Under the pieces are notes generated by a model. It was not told where the DNA came from. It saw nothing but the letters and a program-made list of their open reading frames with translations, and did no database searches. Source: Streptomyces hirsutus (GTDB taxonomy: Bacteria; Actinomycetota; Actinomycetes; Streptomycetales; Streptomycetaceae). Taken from it: 43,610 nt of DNA. Shown in pieces: positions 24,078 through 31,815 of the stretch; positions within the stretch are counted from its first letter, which is position 1, and the number at the start of each line of letters is the position of its first letter. The translations under genes and the position numbers were made by a program. The stretch is taken from the NCBI RefSeq assembly GCF_001418415.1, contig NZ_LIQT01000131.1, positions 1 through 43,610 of the forward strand, given 5' to 3'.

Positions 24078-27000
24078 GATTCCACCCGTGCCTTCCACAG
24101 GTCGTAGTGGGTCAACACTGCGGACAGGCGCTCGCGGGAGTCCCAGGTGCGGTGGAAGGTGGCGAAGATGTGGGAGACATCATCGCGGTCGAGACCGAAC
24201 AGCAGGGCGACTACGGCATCGAGTTCAGCTATCAGATCGTTTTTGGTTGCCTCGTCGGTGGCAGACCCCACCGGCACGCCGACTTTAGCGGCCCAGTCGG
24301 TGTAGCGGCCGTCCACGGCAGCCAGTTGCCCAGCAATCTGTATGACATGCTCCCGCAGCACGGAACCGGGTTCGGGCCGGGGGATCGGAAGGCCGTTGAG
24401 GATGTGGAAGTTCAGATGATTCTCGACCACGGTGCGGGCGAGCCAGTCCAAGGGGATGCTGGACAGAACACCAAGCAGGTATGCCTCATCCTGCTCGTTC
24501 CCTCGGGGGAAGAGCAGGTAGGGTGCCGAGTTCGTGGCGACCACGTTCGCTGGAACGAGCGCGACCCGCACTGTACGGCTGTCGTTAGAGCGGGTGATAT
24601 CGCGCAGCATGATCCGTGGATGCAGACAGGGCAACGTGCTGGCATCCCGGATGACTGCAGGAGCGAACTCCGCGAAGGCGGACGTGGATTTGCGTGCCTG
24701 ACGCGTTCTGCGGGACCGCAGTTCTGTGGTGACGTGGGCAGGGTCGGCCCAGCCGTAATAGGTCCCAGTGTCCGGGTTCCACAGGTCGAAAGAAGCGCCC
24801 TTATACACGGGCCACCCGGACGGGCCGTCAAGGTCTACTGAGAAATGCCCCTTTTTCTTGTCGCTCGTCGCATGGAACTCGGTGGCAGGGCGGGCACGCC
24901 ACGTCCCGCTCGTGGTGTCCAAGCGCGGCTGCTGGCGCATCTTGGCGAAAATGCCGAGCGCTACGGAATCAGGGATGGCAGGGAAAGCGGCCCCCTCCGA
25001 CCAGGACAGAAAGCTGTCGGTGGCGACCTCCACTCCGTTTTCTCCGGCATGCGCGCGATATTCCCTCAGCGACACAAACGGGCCTCGCATCCGCAGACGC
25101 CCGGCGTAGTCGGCGCCCTTCCGGATGCCGATTAGTCCGACCGTGTACCGCGGATCTATTTCATCGAAGACCCATTCCGCCGAGTTGCGCAGCAGGGTCA
25201 CATCGCTGAAGGTGCCCTCAGTCAAGATCTTCTCGCGCCACTCGGCACTTCCAGCCGCGCTCAGAGCGCTGCGGGGGAGGACGACGCCGGCAGCTCCGTC
25301 CGAACGCAGGGTCTGCCAAATCCGCCAGGTGAACGCCTTATAGAGGTCCGGGTCCCCTTTCCCAATGCCAGGAAATGGCCCGTGGAGCAGCGCCTGGCGC
25401 AACAGGGCCGAGGAGCTGACCTCGGCCTCATATTCAGCGACCAGATCCGGCCGGTCACGCTCGAACCCGGCAATCTTCTCGTTTTGTGCCTTCGCAGGAA
25501 GACTTTTCAAGCCTGGGAACCGTAGTGCCCAGAACCCAAGCTTCTCAACGGTAACTTCCTCCCACGGGGGGTTCCCTAGCAGGACGTCGAAGCCCGGACG
25601 ATCACGAAGGAACACTTCGGGAAAGAGGATCGGCAAGTGGGCGGCCTTAAGGTGGCGCATCCCCTCCTTCACGCCGTCCTCCCAGACCGCGCTGACTGCT
25701 TCCTGCGGAGTGGGCATTCGGTCGATGAGTCCGAGCCGAGTAGCAACAGCTGCATCGAACAAGGGCGTGGCGTCTGCCGCGGCTTTCAGCGCCTCGGCAT
25801 GTGCCTTCTTCGCCTCCTTCACTTCCTGCCTAGTGGCCTCACTGGTTCGGGCGACACGCCGCAACAGGTCACGGGCAGGAGCAAGCTGCTCAATGATCTG
25901 CTCCTCGAAGAGACTGATGGTTCCACCGCCGCTTTGCGGATCGAACACATCGATGACCTCCTCGATGGTGGCCATGCCGGTCAGACTGTTTCCGACGACG
26001 AGACCGTGATCGAGGGTGCTCATCGGAAGGCCGGGAACGAAGGTGTGGATCCAGATGGCCAGGCGCGCGAGTTCAACGGCCATAAGATTGAGGTCAAGGC
26101 CGTAGATGCAGCGGCGGGCGATCTGCCGCCGCAGGAGCGCGGACGGCTCAATCTCGATGTCCGGGGCGCTCGTGCCCAGTGCGGCCCTGGCCGCATCCGC
26201 GAGGCGGTACAGCTCGTCGTTGACGTCTGGGATCGGATGAGCGGTGAGGAAGGCGGAGAACTTGTTCTCGATCCGGTCAATTGCAGCGACCAGGAAATGC
26301 CCCGAACCCATGGCGAGATCAGCGACACGGAAGTCGAAAAACGTCTCTGCCGCCTTCGCCTCATCCCCAGCGTCCAGCAGCGCCTTGACCCTAGCCAAGT
26401 GCTCGGTGAGTACGGGCGTCAAAGAAGTGTCGAGCAGGTGCTCGACCACGAAGGCTTTGGTGAAGTAGGAGCCGGTGGACTTGCGCGCTCCAGAAGCGTT
26501 GTGGAAGTAGACGTCGCTTGCGGCCACAACGACCTCATCGGTCGTCCTTGCCGGGATGTACGCTTTTGTCTTCGGATCAACAGCGAGCGGGCCGGGAGCG
26601 ATCGAAAGAGAGGACTCCAGTAGCCCCTCGTAGATGGTGCCGAACTCGCGCACTGACAGGGACCGGAAGTCCACGGGGCCGACCGTGCCATCCTCGCCGG
26701 TGTCGACAAGCAAGGCACGTAGTGCCGGCCCGATCTCATTGTTGGTCAGCCGCAGGTCCGCGATGGCTTGGCTGGCCGGGTAGGCATTGCCGGAGGCGAA
26801 CAGGCCGCCGTTGTAGGCTGGCACACCCCATTCGGTATTGCCGTCATCGACAGCCCGCCAGACGGTGAGAAGGTCGTCCCACCGATCGGTTGCGACAGCA
26901 TCGAACTCCTGCTCTGACTTCTCGGCGAACTCTCGCGCGAGTGTCTTGAGCGCTTTCGCGGTGTAGCGGGGATTGCGCAGGTAAGGCAGCAGGCCGCGGT

Positions 27001-28126
27001 CTTCGGCGTAAGCGGTGAATAGAAGCCGGAACAGGATAATCAGGGTGCGGTGGTATGCCTCGGCAAGCTCGGCCTCGCTGACCGCTTTCATACGGCGGGC
27101 GACTGCGGTGGCCAGCTGCGGCACCACATCCTTGTACACGCGCTCCCTAAGGCGCCTCCCCAGCGCTGCGGCGTGGTCGGCGGAGGCTTCCAGGATCTGG
27201 GGAACGCTGCCGCCCTTGGTCAGCGCGTCGGCCGAGAACAGCAGGGGCAGGTAGGCCGCATCAACCTCGGCCAGGAGCGCCATGTCGATCTCGACGAAGG
27301 TCTCGGCCTGGCCTTTGCGGCCGACACCGATATCAGGGTTGGCCGAGTAGAGGCGGATCTGGGTGTCACGGGTGATCACCAGCCACGGCAGCCCTTGCTC
27401 CTGCGCTATGGCCAGACCCAACGCTACGGGGGAGACTGCGCCGAGGCGGGCGGTCGGACGGTCGAACATCTCCATCTCGTCCAGCAGGACGCCCACGGCC
27501 CGCTGGTCGCCGCTGGCAGAGAGGATCACTGCGGTGGATCCGTGGGGAGTGGTGGAGTAGCCAAGCCCACGGATGAGTTCGACGCCGCGCCGTCGAAGGA
27601 GAGGCACCCCCTTTGTTTGCGCGGATGCCCAGTCAGTGCGGGTCGGGACGCCGTGACGCAGTTCATGCGAAGCGAACAGGCCGGAGTTCAACAGGCCAGC
27701 GACGAGCTGATCTTTGAGACCGGAGAGCAGGCGGTGCAACGTGCGTTCTGCGTTCGCCGAGTCGGGAGCCTCCAGGGCTGCGGTGCAGATGCGTTCGACC
27801 TGATCGAGGCTCAGGTCGTGCAGGACGGCCGGGTCGTCCTTGGTTCCGCAAACGGCTGTCTTCCAGGTGCCGTCTGTGGGGTAACAAACGACCAGGACAA
27901 CGGGAGCGGCGCGACGGTTCCATCGCAGGGCCCACAGGCGGCGGACATCGTCGACGCGGGGCCTGATGGTTGCCGAGGCGATGGCGACTTCGAAAGCTTG
28001 GGGGCCTGCAGCGATAAGGACTCGTTCCGTGGCCAGTGATGCCGGTGCACTCTCCGGTCGGCTCCAGGATATTTCGTGGGCTTCTGCCTCGTTGAGGAAG
28101 TCCTCGATACCTGTCCGGCTCAACAT
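24074..28126 (-). CDS. Eco57I/type-IIG-like N6-adenine DNA methylase
   Basis: Protein of 1350 residues. The methylase core has STGSYFTKAFVVEHL (550-564), SAM motif DLAMGSGHF (603-611) and catalytic NPPW (852-855). The C-terminal ~400 residues (TYYGWADPAH...HLNFHILNGLPIPRP) form a target-recognition region with the typical final block. The N-terminal part (about 180-285) looks like the degenerate nuclease-like start of type IIG enzymes, but I see no clear PD-(D/E)xK. First gene of a two-gene operon with the helicase. It should mark host DNA while the helicase protein attacks non-marked DNA. G+C looks lower here than in host genes. Confidence 0.87.
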   Translation of the reverse strand: MLSRTGIEDFLNEAEAHEISWSRPESAPASLATERVLIAAGPQAFEVAIASATIRPRVDDVRRLWALRWNRRAAPVVLVVCYPTDGTWKTAVCGTKDDPAVLHDLSLDQVERICTAALEAPDSANAERTLHRLLSGLKDQLVAGLLNSGLFASHELRHGVPTRTDWASAQTKGVPLLRRRGVELIRGLGYSTTPHGSTAVILSASGDQRAVGVLLDEMEMFDRPTARLGAVSPVALGLAIAQEQGLPWLVITRDTQIRLYSANPDIGVGRKGQAETFVEIDMALLAEVDAAYLPLLFSADALTKGGSVPQILEASADHAAALGRRLRERVYKDVVPQLATAVARRMKAVSEAELAEAYHRTLIILFRLLFTAYAEDRGLLPYLRNPRYTAKALKTLAREFAEKSEQEFDAVATDRWDDLLTVWRAVDDGNTEWGVPAYNGGLFASGNAYPASQAIADLRLTNNEIGPALRALLVDTGEDGTVGPVDFRSLSVREFGTIYEGLLESSLSIAPGPLAVDPKTKAYIPARTTDEVVVAASDVYFHNASGARKSTGSYFTKAFVVEHLLDTSLTPVLTEHLARVKALLDAGDEAKAAETFFDFRVADLAMGSGHFLVAAIDRIENKFSAFLTAHPIPDVNDELYRLADAARAALGTSAPDIEIEPSALLRRQIARRCIYGLDLNLMAVELARLAIWIHTFVPGLPMSTLDHGLVVGNSLTGMATIEEVIDVFDPQSGGGTISLFEEQIIEQLAPARDLLRRVARTSEATRQEVKEAKKAHAEALKAAADATPLFDAAVATRLGLIDRMPTPQEAVSAVWEDGVKEGMRHLKAAHLPILFPEVFLRDRPGFDVLLGNPPWEEVTVEKLGFWALRFPGLKSLPAKAQNEKIAGFERDRPDLVAEYEAEVSSSALLRQALLHGPFPGIGKGDPDLYKAFTWRIWQTLRSDGAAGVVLPRSALSAAGSAEWREKILTEGTFSDVTLLRNSAEWVFDEIDPRYTVGLIGIRKGADYAGRLRMRGPFVSLREYRAHAGENGVEVATDSFLSWSEGAAFPAIPDSVALGIFAKMRQQPRLDTTSGTWRARPATEFHATSDKKKGHFSVDLDGPSGWPVYKGASFDLWNPDTGTYYGWADPAHVTTELRSRRTRQARKSTSAFAEFAPAVIRDASTLPCLHPRIMLRDITRSNDSRTVRVALVPANVVATNSAPYLLFPRGNEQDEAYLLGVLSSIPLDWLARTVVENHLNFHILNGLPIPRPEPGSVLREHVIQIAGQLAAVDGRYTDWAAKVGVPVGSATDEATKNDLIAELDAVVALLFGLDRDDVSHIFATFHRTWDSRERLSAVLTHYDLWKARVES

Positions 28127-28183
28127 GCCCCCTCTGACGCCAGCTCAGAGCGAGCCGCTGCAGCGCCTGTTCAACCTTAAGCT

Positions 28184-28205
28184 AGTACGAACAGCTGATC
28201 GTACT
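28184..28205. promoter_or_regulatory. 22-bp near-perfect palindrome upstream of the methylase
   Basis: AGTACGA and TCGTACT flank a central CAGCTG; only positions 8 and 15 break the symmetry. It ends 58 bp before the methylase start, where a promoter should be. It differs from the GntR operators, so another regulator is implied; none is obvious in the element. Confidence 0.6.
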
Positions 28206-29161
28206 CGGCTCTCCGTGCCCTCAACAGGGGGGATGGGCTCTGCTCTTCCGCAGCCTCGTGGGGGCGGGCTGGGCTCTTTGCGGCTGAGGGTTTCGTGTTC
28301 GGTGCGGTGCGCATTGTCAGGCCTGTTCCTACAACTGATGCACTTGGAACCAGTACGGCCGGCGGAAGCTCGCAGTCATCCCGATCACCGGCCTCGGGTG
28401 GGGATTACGACAGAGTGGATCGGCCTGCCGTGGAGGTTCGCGCTCCCGCCGTACACCTCGTGGCATGGGTGGCGGGGCTGATGCACCCCCTCAGCAGCGC
28501 AGGCCCGCAGTTCGAGTGTGACGCCCCACCAACGGCCCGCGAGGGTGCTTGGACTTCACCTCGTCGCGGGTGGACGCACTGGCCGCTGCAGCGCCACCAC
28601 CGCGCTACTCGCCGACGGGAGGACCCGCTCTAACGGACCTGCTGCCCCAGATGACATGGCCAACAACCGCCCATAATTGGCTGACGGGCCGTGGACCATC
28701 TGTGGACTGGGGATCGTTCGAAGGGGTCACATGGAGCCGTGACCTGTGGGGATCCATGACACGGCAGCGCCCTCCGGAGCCGCGTGCGATTGCCGTACAA
28801 GCAGGCCGCTGAAATCCAACCTGACATCAACGAGGGCGGACACGTGCGGATCGCAGCGGTGCCCTACGGAGTGGGAGCGCCAGCCATGATGCGGCAAGCC
28901 AGTGTCTCGATCGAACTCCTAAAGCGGTGTTCTCGGGGCCTCTTCCCCCAGGTGTGTCCCAGCGGCCTCCAGTGATGGAGAAGCCGCAGGTGAGAGGGAT
29001 TGAGGGGAGCCCTCTGTAAATCTACCGGGTCGCCCTGCGGGGCCGTCTGTGGGCCGTCGAAGGGCGGCCCACAGCGACCAACGACGACCAACGATGACCG
29101 CTCGGCTGCTGGTCTGCACTGGGCCGGCCTCGTTCGCGTGAGGTTGCTCCCGACCCGCGTC
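28206..29161. other. Gene-poor right end of the element
   Basis: About 950 bp with only short open frames lacking family-like sequence. The one structure seen is a 10-bp inverted repeat, CTGTGGGCCG with its complement (29047-29074), overlapping the putative arm-type site. Possibly the remains of genes lost next to attR. Confidence 0.5.
29041..29058. repeat. Right copy of the possible integrase arm-type site
   Basis: GGCCGTCTGTGGGCCGTC, one mismatch from 7382-7399 and in the same orientation, 103 bp from attR. It overlaps a 10-bp inverted repeat. Confidence 0.4.
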
Positions 29162-29244
29162 TCTTCCTGCGCAACAAGCGCCAGGAATGGGAGGCCTACC
29201 GCTCCGAGGTCACCGCCTTCGAACTGAAGAACCTGCTGCCGGTG
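29162..29244 (+). repeat. attR: 83-bp direct repeat
   Basis: Identical to attL at 7206-7288. The preceding base differs (C at 29161, T at 7205) and the first mismatch after it is T7289/C29245, so the repeat is exactly delimited. Confidence 0.95.
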
Positions 29245-29250
29245 CTGTGA
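29162..29250 (+). pseudogene. Displaced native 3' end of glnA2
   Basis: Codes in frame for the last ~29 residues of GlnA2 (from FLRNKRQEW to LLPVL) and a TGA stop, cut off from the gene body by the element. It should rejoin the gene if the element leaves. Confidence 0.9.
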
Positions 29251-29290
29251 CGCTCCGCTGCGGCGCGTGAGAGGGCGAGAGCCTTGGCCG

Positions 29291-29500
29291 TCACTCCCGG
29301 CCCGCGCTCCTGACGAAGTCCGCCCAGGCGGCCGAGGCGATGCTGAGCCGAGGCCCCTGGGCGTTCTTGCTGTCCCGGACGAGGACGGTGCCGGGGGATA
29401 TGGCGACCTCGATGCAGTCGTTGCCGTCGCCGCTGCTGCTGTAGCTGCTCTTGAACCAGGCGGGTGCGGTGGTGGTCCGGGCGGGAGGGGTGCCGGTCAT
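29291..29500 (-). CDS. DUF397 protein
   Basis: Protein of 69 residues with the DUF397 core WFKSSYSSSGDGNDCIEVA and VLVRDSKNAQGP, ending WADFVRSAGRE. Such proteins pair with Scr1/WhiJ-type regulators across Streptomyces; here the start overlaps the upstream regulator stop as ATGA. Pairs of this kind have been linked to control of development and are thought to act by protein contact. It lies 40 bp outside attR. Confidence 0.88.
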   Translation of the reverse strand: MTGTPPARTTTAPAWFKSSYSSSGDGNDCIEVAISPGTVLVRDSKNAQGPRLSIASAAWADFVRSAGRE

Positions 29501-30378
29501 GACTCTCCAAGCATCTGCTCGATGAGGGCCCTTGACTCTCGGGGTGTAAGGGCCTGGGCGCGGATCATTCCATAGCGGAGTTCGAGGACCCTCAGCTGTT
29601 TCGGGTCGGTCACCGGACGCCCGGCGAACGCCCCGTCGGAGCGTCCGACCGCCGTTCCGTCGGGGAACTTCAGCACCTCGATCAGCCCGCCCGTCCCGAA
29701 GTGGTCCTCGCAGTCCGTCGGCATCACCTGAATCGACACGTGCCGCAACTTGCCGAGTTCCAGAAGGTGTTCGAGCTGCCGACGCCACACCATTGTGCCT
29801 CCGACCGGACGGCGGAGCGTCACTTCCTCCTGGACGAAGCTGAGAGCGGGCGCTGGGGATCTGTCGAAGACCGTGCGCCGGGCCAGCCGGGCGGCCACCA
29901 TGCGTTCCGTCTCCTCCTCGGTGTGAGCCGGAAGCCAGACGTCGAAGAGTGCCCGCATGTGCTCCTCGGTCTGCAACAGGCCGTGGATGTTGTGGTTGCT
30001 GTAGAGCCCGACCTCGACCGCGTTGGCTTCCAGCTTCGCCAGTTCCCGCACCCTCTTCGGGTACCGGACCTTCGCCACGTCCTCCCGCATCGCGGCGAGC
30101 AGTCCGCCCGCGCCCAGCACCTCGTCGGCCTTCTCCAGGTACTCGGGGCGGGGGATCCGGTTGCCCGCCTCGATCTTGTAAACGAGGTCCTCCCCGTATC
30201 CCATCGCCACCGCGAAGTCGGCGGCCCGCATGCCCACGGACTCCCGCCGCAACTTCAACTGCCGCCCCACCGTGGTGATGACGGCTACTCCCCATTCGTC
30301 GTCCCGGTCGACCTCCCAGCTCGGCTCGTCCGTCTCGCTCCTGACCTGTACCGCCTCACCGTCCACCGACATCCGCAC
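29497..30378 (-). CDS. Helix-turn-helix regulator with DUF5753 (Scr1/WhiJ type)
   Basis: Protein of 293 residues. The XRE-type helix-turn-helix is at about 38-90 (RQLKLRRESVGMRAADFAVAMGYGEDLVYKIEAGNRIPR), followed by the DUF5753 domain (about 115-285) with LLQTEEHMRALF, VVWRRQLEHLL-like and SIQVMP stretches. It starts ATG at 30378. It is translationally coupled to the DUF397 gene. The DUF397 partner probably modulates its DNA binding. Confidence 0.9.
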   Translation of the reverse strand: MRMSVDGEAVQVRSETDEPSWEVDRDDEWGVAVITTVGRQLKLRRESVGMRAADFAVAMGYGEDLVYKIEAGNRIPRPEYLEKADEVLGAGGLLAAMREDVAKVRYPKRVRELAKLEANAVEVGLYSNHNIHGLLQTEEHMRALFDVWLPAHTEEETERMVAARLARRTVFDRSPAPALSFVQEEVTLRRPVGGTMVWRRQLEHLLELGKLRHVSIQVMPTDCEDHFGTGGLIEVLKFPDGTAVGRSDGAFAGRPVTDPKQLRVLELRYGMIRAQALTPRESRALIEQMLGES

Positions 30379-30561
30379 TCCTCCGTCACACGCGTCGCGT
30401 CGTATCGCGAGGCGTACGACGGTAGGCGCGGCGGCGACGGTGGGTGAGGGAAAGCGGCGCGCGGTACACCTATGGGTGATCCGGGCGGTACAGCCCCTTC
30501 CGGGGCCTTCTCGGCGATCTCCGATCGCGTCACCAGGGCCGACGAATCCCCTTGCCGTGCC

Positions 30562-31014
30562 CTACTTCTGGCGTTCCGCCAGGTCCGTCAGGAGCTGGTG
30601 CAGGGGCTCGGTCGCGCGGCGGCGGTACTCCTGGACGGCCCAGCCGTTGCCGTCGGGGTCCTTGAAGTACATGAAGGTGGCGCCGTCGTCCGGGGCGTAC
30701 ACGACCGGCTCGGAGATCTCCAGGCCGCGGGCGGTCAGTTCGGCGTGGGCCGCCTTGATGTCGGCGACGCACAACTGCAGGCCCTGGTACGAGCCTGGGG
30801 CCGGGCGGGTGTCGCCCGCCATCTCCCAGATGCTGTCGCCCAGGGCGATCGAACAGCCGGAGCCCGGGGGCGTCAGCTGGACGATGCGCATGCCCGGCAT
30901 GACCTCCTGGTCGATGTCGACGTGGAAGCCGACCTTGTCCCGGTAGAAGTCCCTGGCCCGGTCGATGTCGCTGACGGGCAGGGGGAGCACTTCGAGGGTC
31001 ATGGCCATGTTCAT
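30562..31014 (-). CDS. VOC-superfamily (glyoxalase-like) protein
   Basis: Protein of 150 residues starting MNMAMTLEVLPLPVSDIDRARDFYRDKVGF, with the second module LQLCVADIKAAHAELTARGLEI and the end YFKDPDGNGWAVQEY. The ATG at 31014 has GGAGGA six bases upstream, better than starts upstream. Metal ligands vary in this subgroup, so the reaction cannot be named. It follows the PPOX gene on the same strand after 56 bp. Confidence 0.85.
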   Translation of the reverse strand: MNMAMTLEVLPLPVSDIDRARDFYRDKVGFHVDIDQEVMPGMRIVQLTPPGSGCSIALGDSIWEMAGDTRPAPGSYQGLQLCVADIKAAHAELTARGLEISEPVVYAPDDGATFMYFKDPDGNGWAVQEYRRRATEPLHQLLTDLAERQK

Positions 31015-31070
31015 CGGGGTTCCTCCGGCTGAGTCGGCGAGGTCGGTCCGGTCGGTGCGGGCTCTCGGTG

Positions 31071-31616
31071 TCACGCGAAGCGCCATCTGGTCTGGCTGAA
31101 CGGCTCGCCCTTACCGAAGCCGAAAACCGTGCGCGGCGCCACCGAAAACACGACGGCGTGTCCCGGCCCGTGGTGGAAGTGGCCGTCCCGCACTTCGAAG
31201 TGCCAGAAGCTGCCGTACTTCGCCTCCCAGGCCGCCGCCAGTTCGCGCAGCCGGCCGTCGTCGGCGACCCGGACCGCCTCGCCCTCCACCGTCAGGTCGT
31301 AGCCCTTGTTCCAGGTATTGGTGCCGGTGGTCAGGACGACGTGCGGGTTCGCCGCCAGGTTGCGGGCCTTGCGTTCCCCCGGCCCGGTGCAGAAGTGCAG
31401 CGCGCCGTCCGACCAGACGGCGGGGAGCGGGGTGACGTGGGGACGTCCGTCGGGGCGGACCGTCGAGATCCAGAACAGTTCCGCCTCGATGAGCAGCGCT
31501 TTCGCCTCGGACCAAGAGGCGGCGGTCGCCTTCGGGTCGCTGTAGCGCGGGTCGAGACGGGTCTCGGGGGAGAGGAGAGCGGGGTGTTCGTTCGTTTCGG
31601 GCGTTCTGTCGGTCAT
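31071..31616 (-). CDS. Pyridoxamine 5'-phosphate oxidase-family flavin/F420 protein
   Basis: Protein of 181 residues with the split-barrel motif ELFWISTVRPDGRPHVTPLPAVW and HFCTGPGERKARNLAANPHVVLTTG. These residues bind FMN or F420 in the family. The C-terminus ends FGFGKGEPFSQTRWRF as in family members. Substrate unknown. It is divergent from glnE with about 200 bp between. Confidence 0.85.
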   Translation of the reverse strand: MTDRTPETNEHPALLSPETRLDPRYSDPKATAASWSEAKALLIEAELFWISTVRPDGRPHVTPLPAVWSDGALHFCTGPGERKARNLAANPHVVLTTGTNTWNKGYDLTVEGEAVRVADDGRLRELAAAWEAKYGSFWHFEVRDGHFHHGPGHAVVFSVAPRTVFGFGKGEPFSQTRWRFA

Positions 31617-31815
31617 GAGGGCCTCACCGGTCGGGGGCGGACGGGGTGGGGGAGTTCTTCCCCTCGATGGTGTGACCCCGTCCGCCCCCGGAACTCATCG
31701 CGCACGGCCGTCCCGGGGCCGGGGCGCGGTGGGGCGGATAGGCTCGTTGCCTGGATGAGCTCGTGGTGGGCTCGTGGTGAGTTCGATGCGAGCCGAGGAC
31801 CGAGGGAGACCGGGG

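Larger units (their letters stand above)
7206..29244. mobile_element. 22-kb actinomycete integrative and conjugative element (AICE) in the 3' end of glnA2
   Basis: Bounded by perfect 83-bp direct repeats (7206-7288 and 29162-29244), offset 21,956 bp. Next to attL are a tyrosine integrase and an excisionase. Inward lie a primase-polymerase/ATPase replication pair, a single FtsK-type transfer protein, Spd-like membrane proteins and a GntR/UTRA repressor of KorSA type. That set defines AICEs such as pSAM2 and SLP1. The right third carries a helicase/methylase cargo. Most AICEs I know use tRNA 3' ends; here the target is a protein-coding gene and the element restores its end. All conjugation and replication parts look intact, so excision and transfer are plausible. 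Confidence 0.92.

Noticed and set aside
20688..28126. Calling the helicase/methylase pair DISARM or BREX
   Set aside because: DrmA/DrmB and BREX components (BrxC, PglZ, BrxL) are absent, and the PLD domain is fused to the helicase.
28295..28975. Short open frames at the right end of the element
   Set aside because: No recognisable domains or ribosome sites; they overlap in several frames as expected by chance in G+C-rich DNA.
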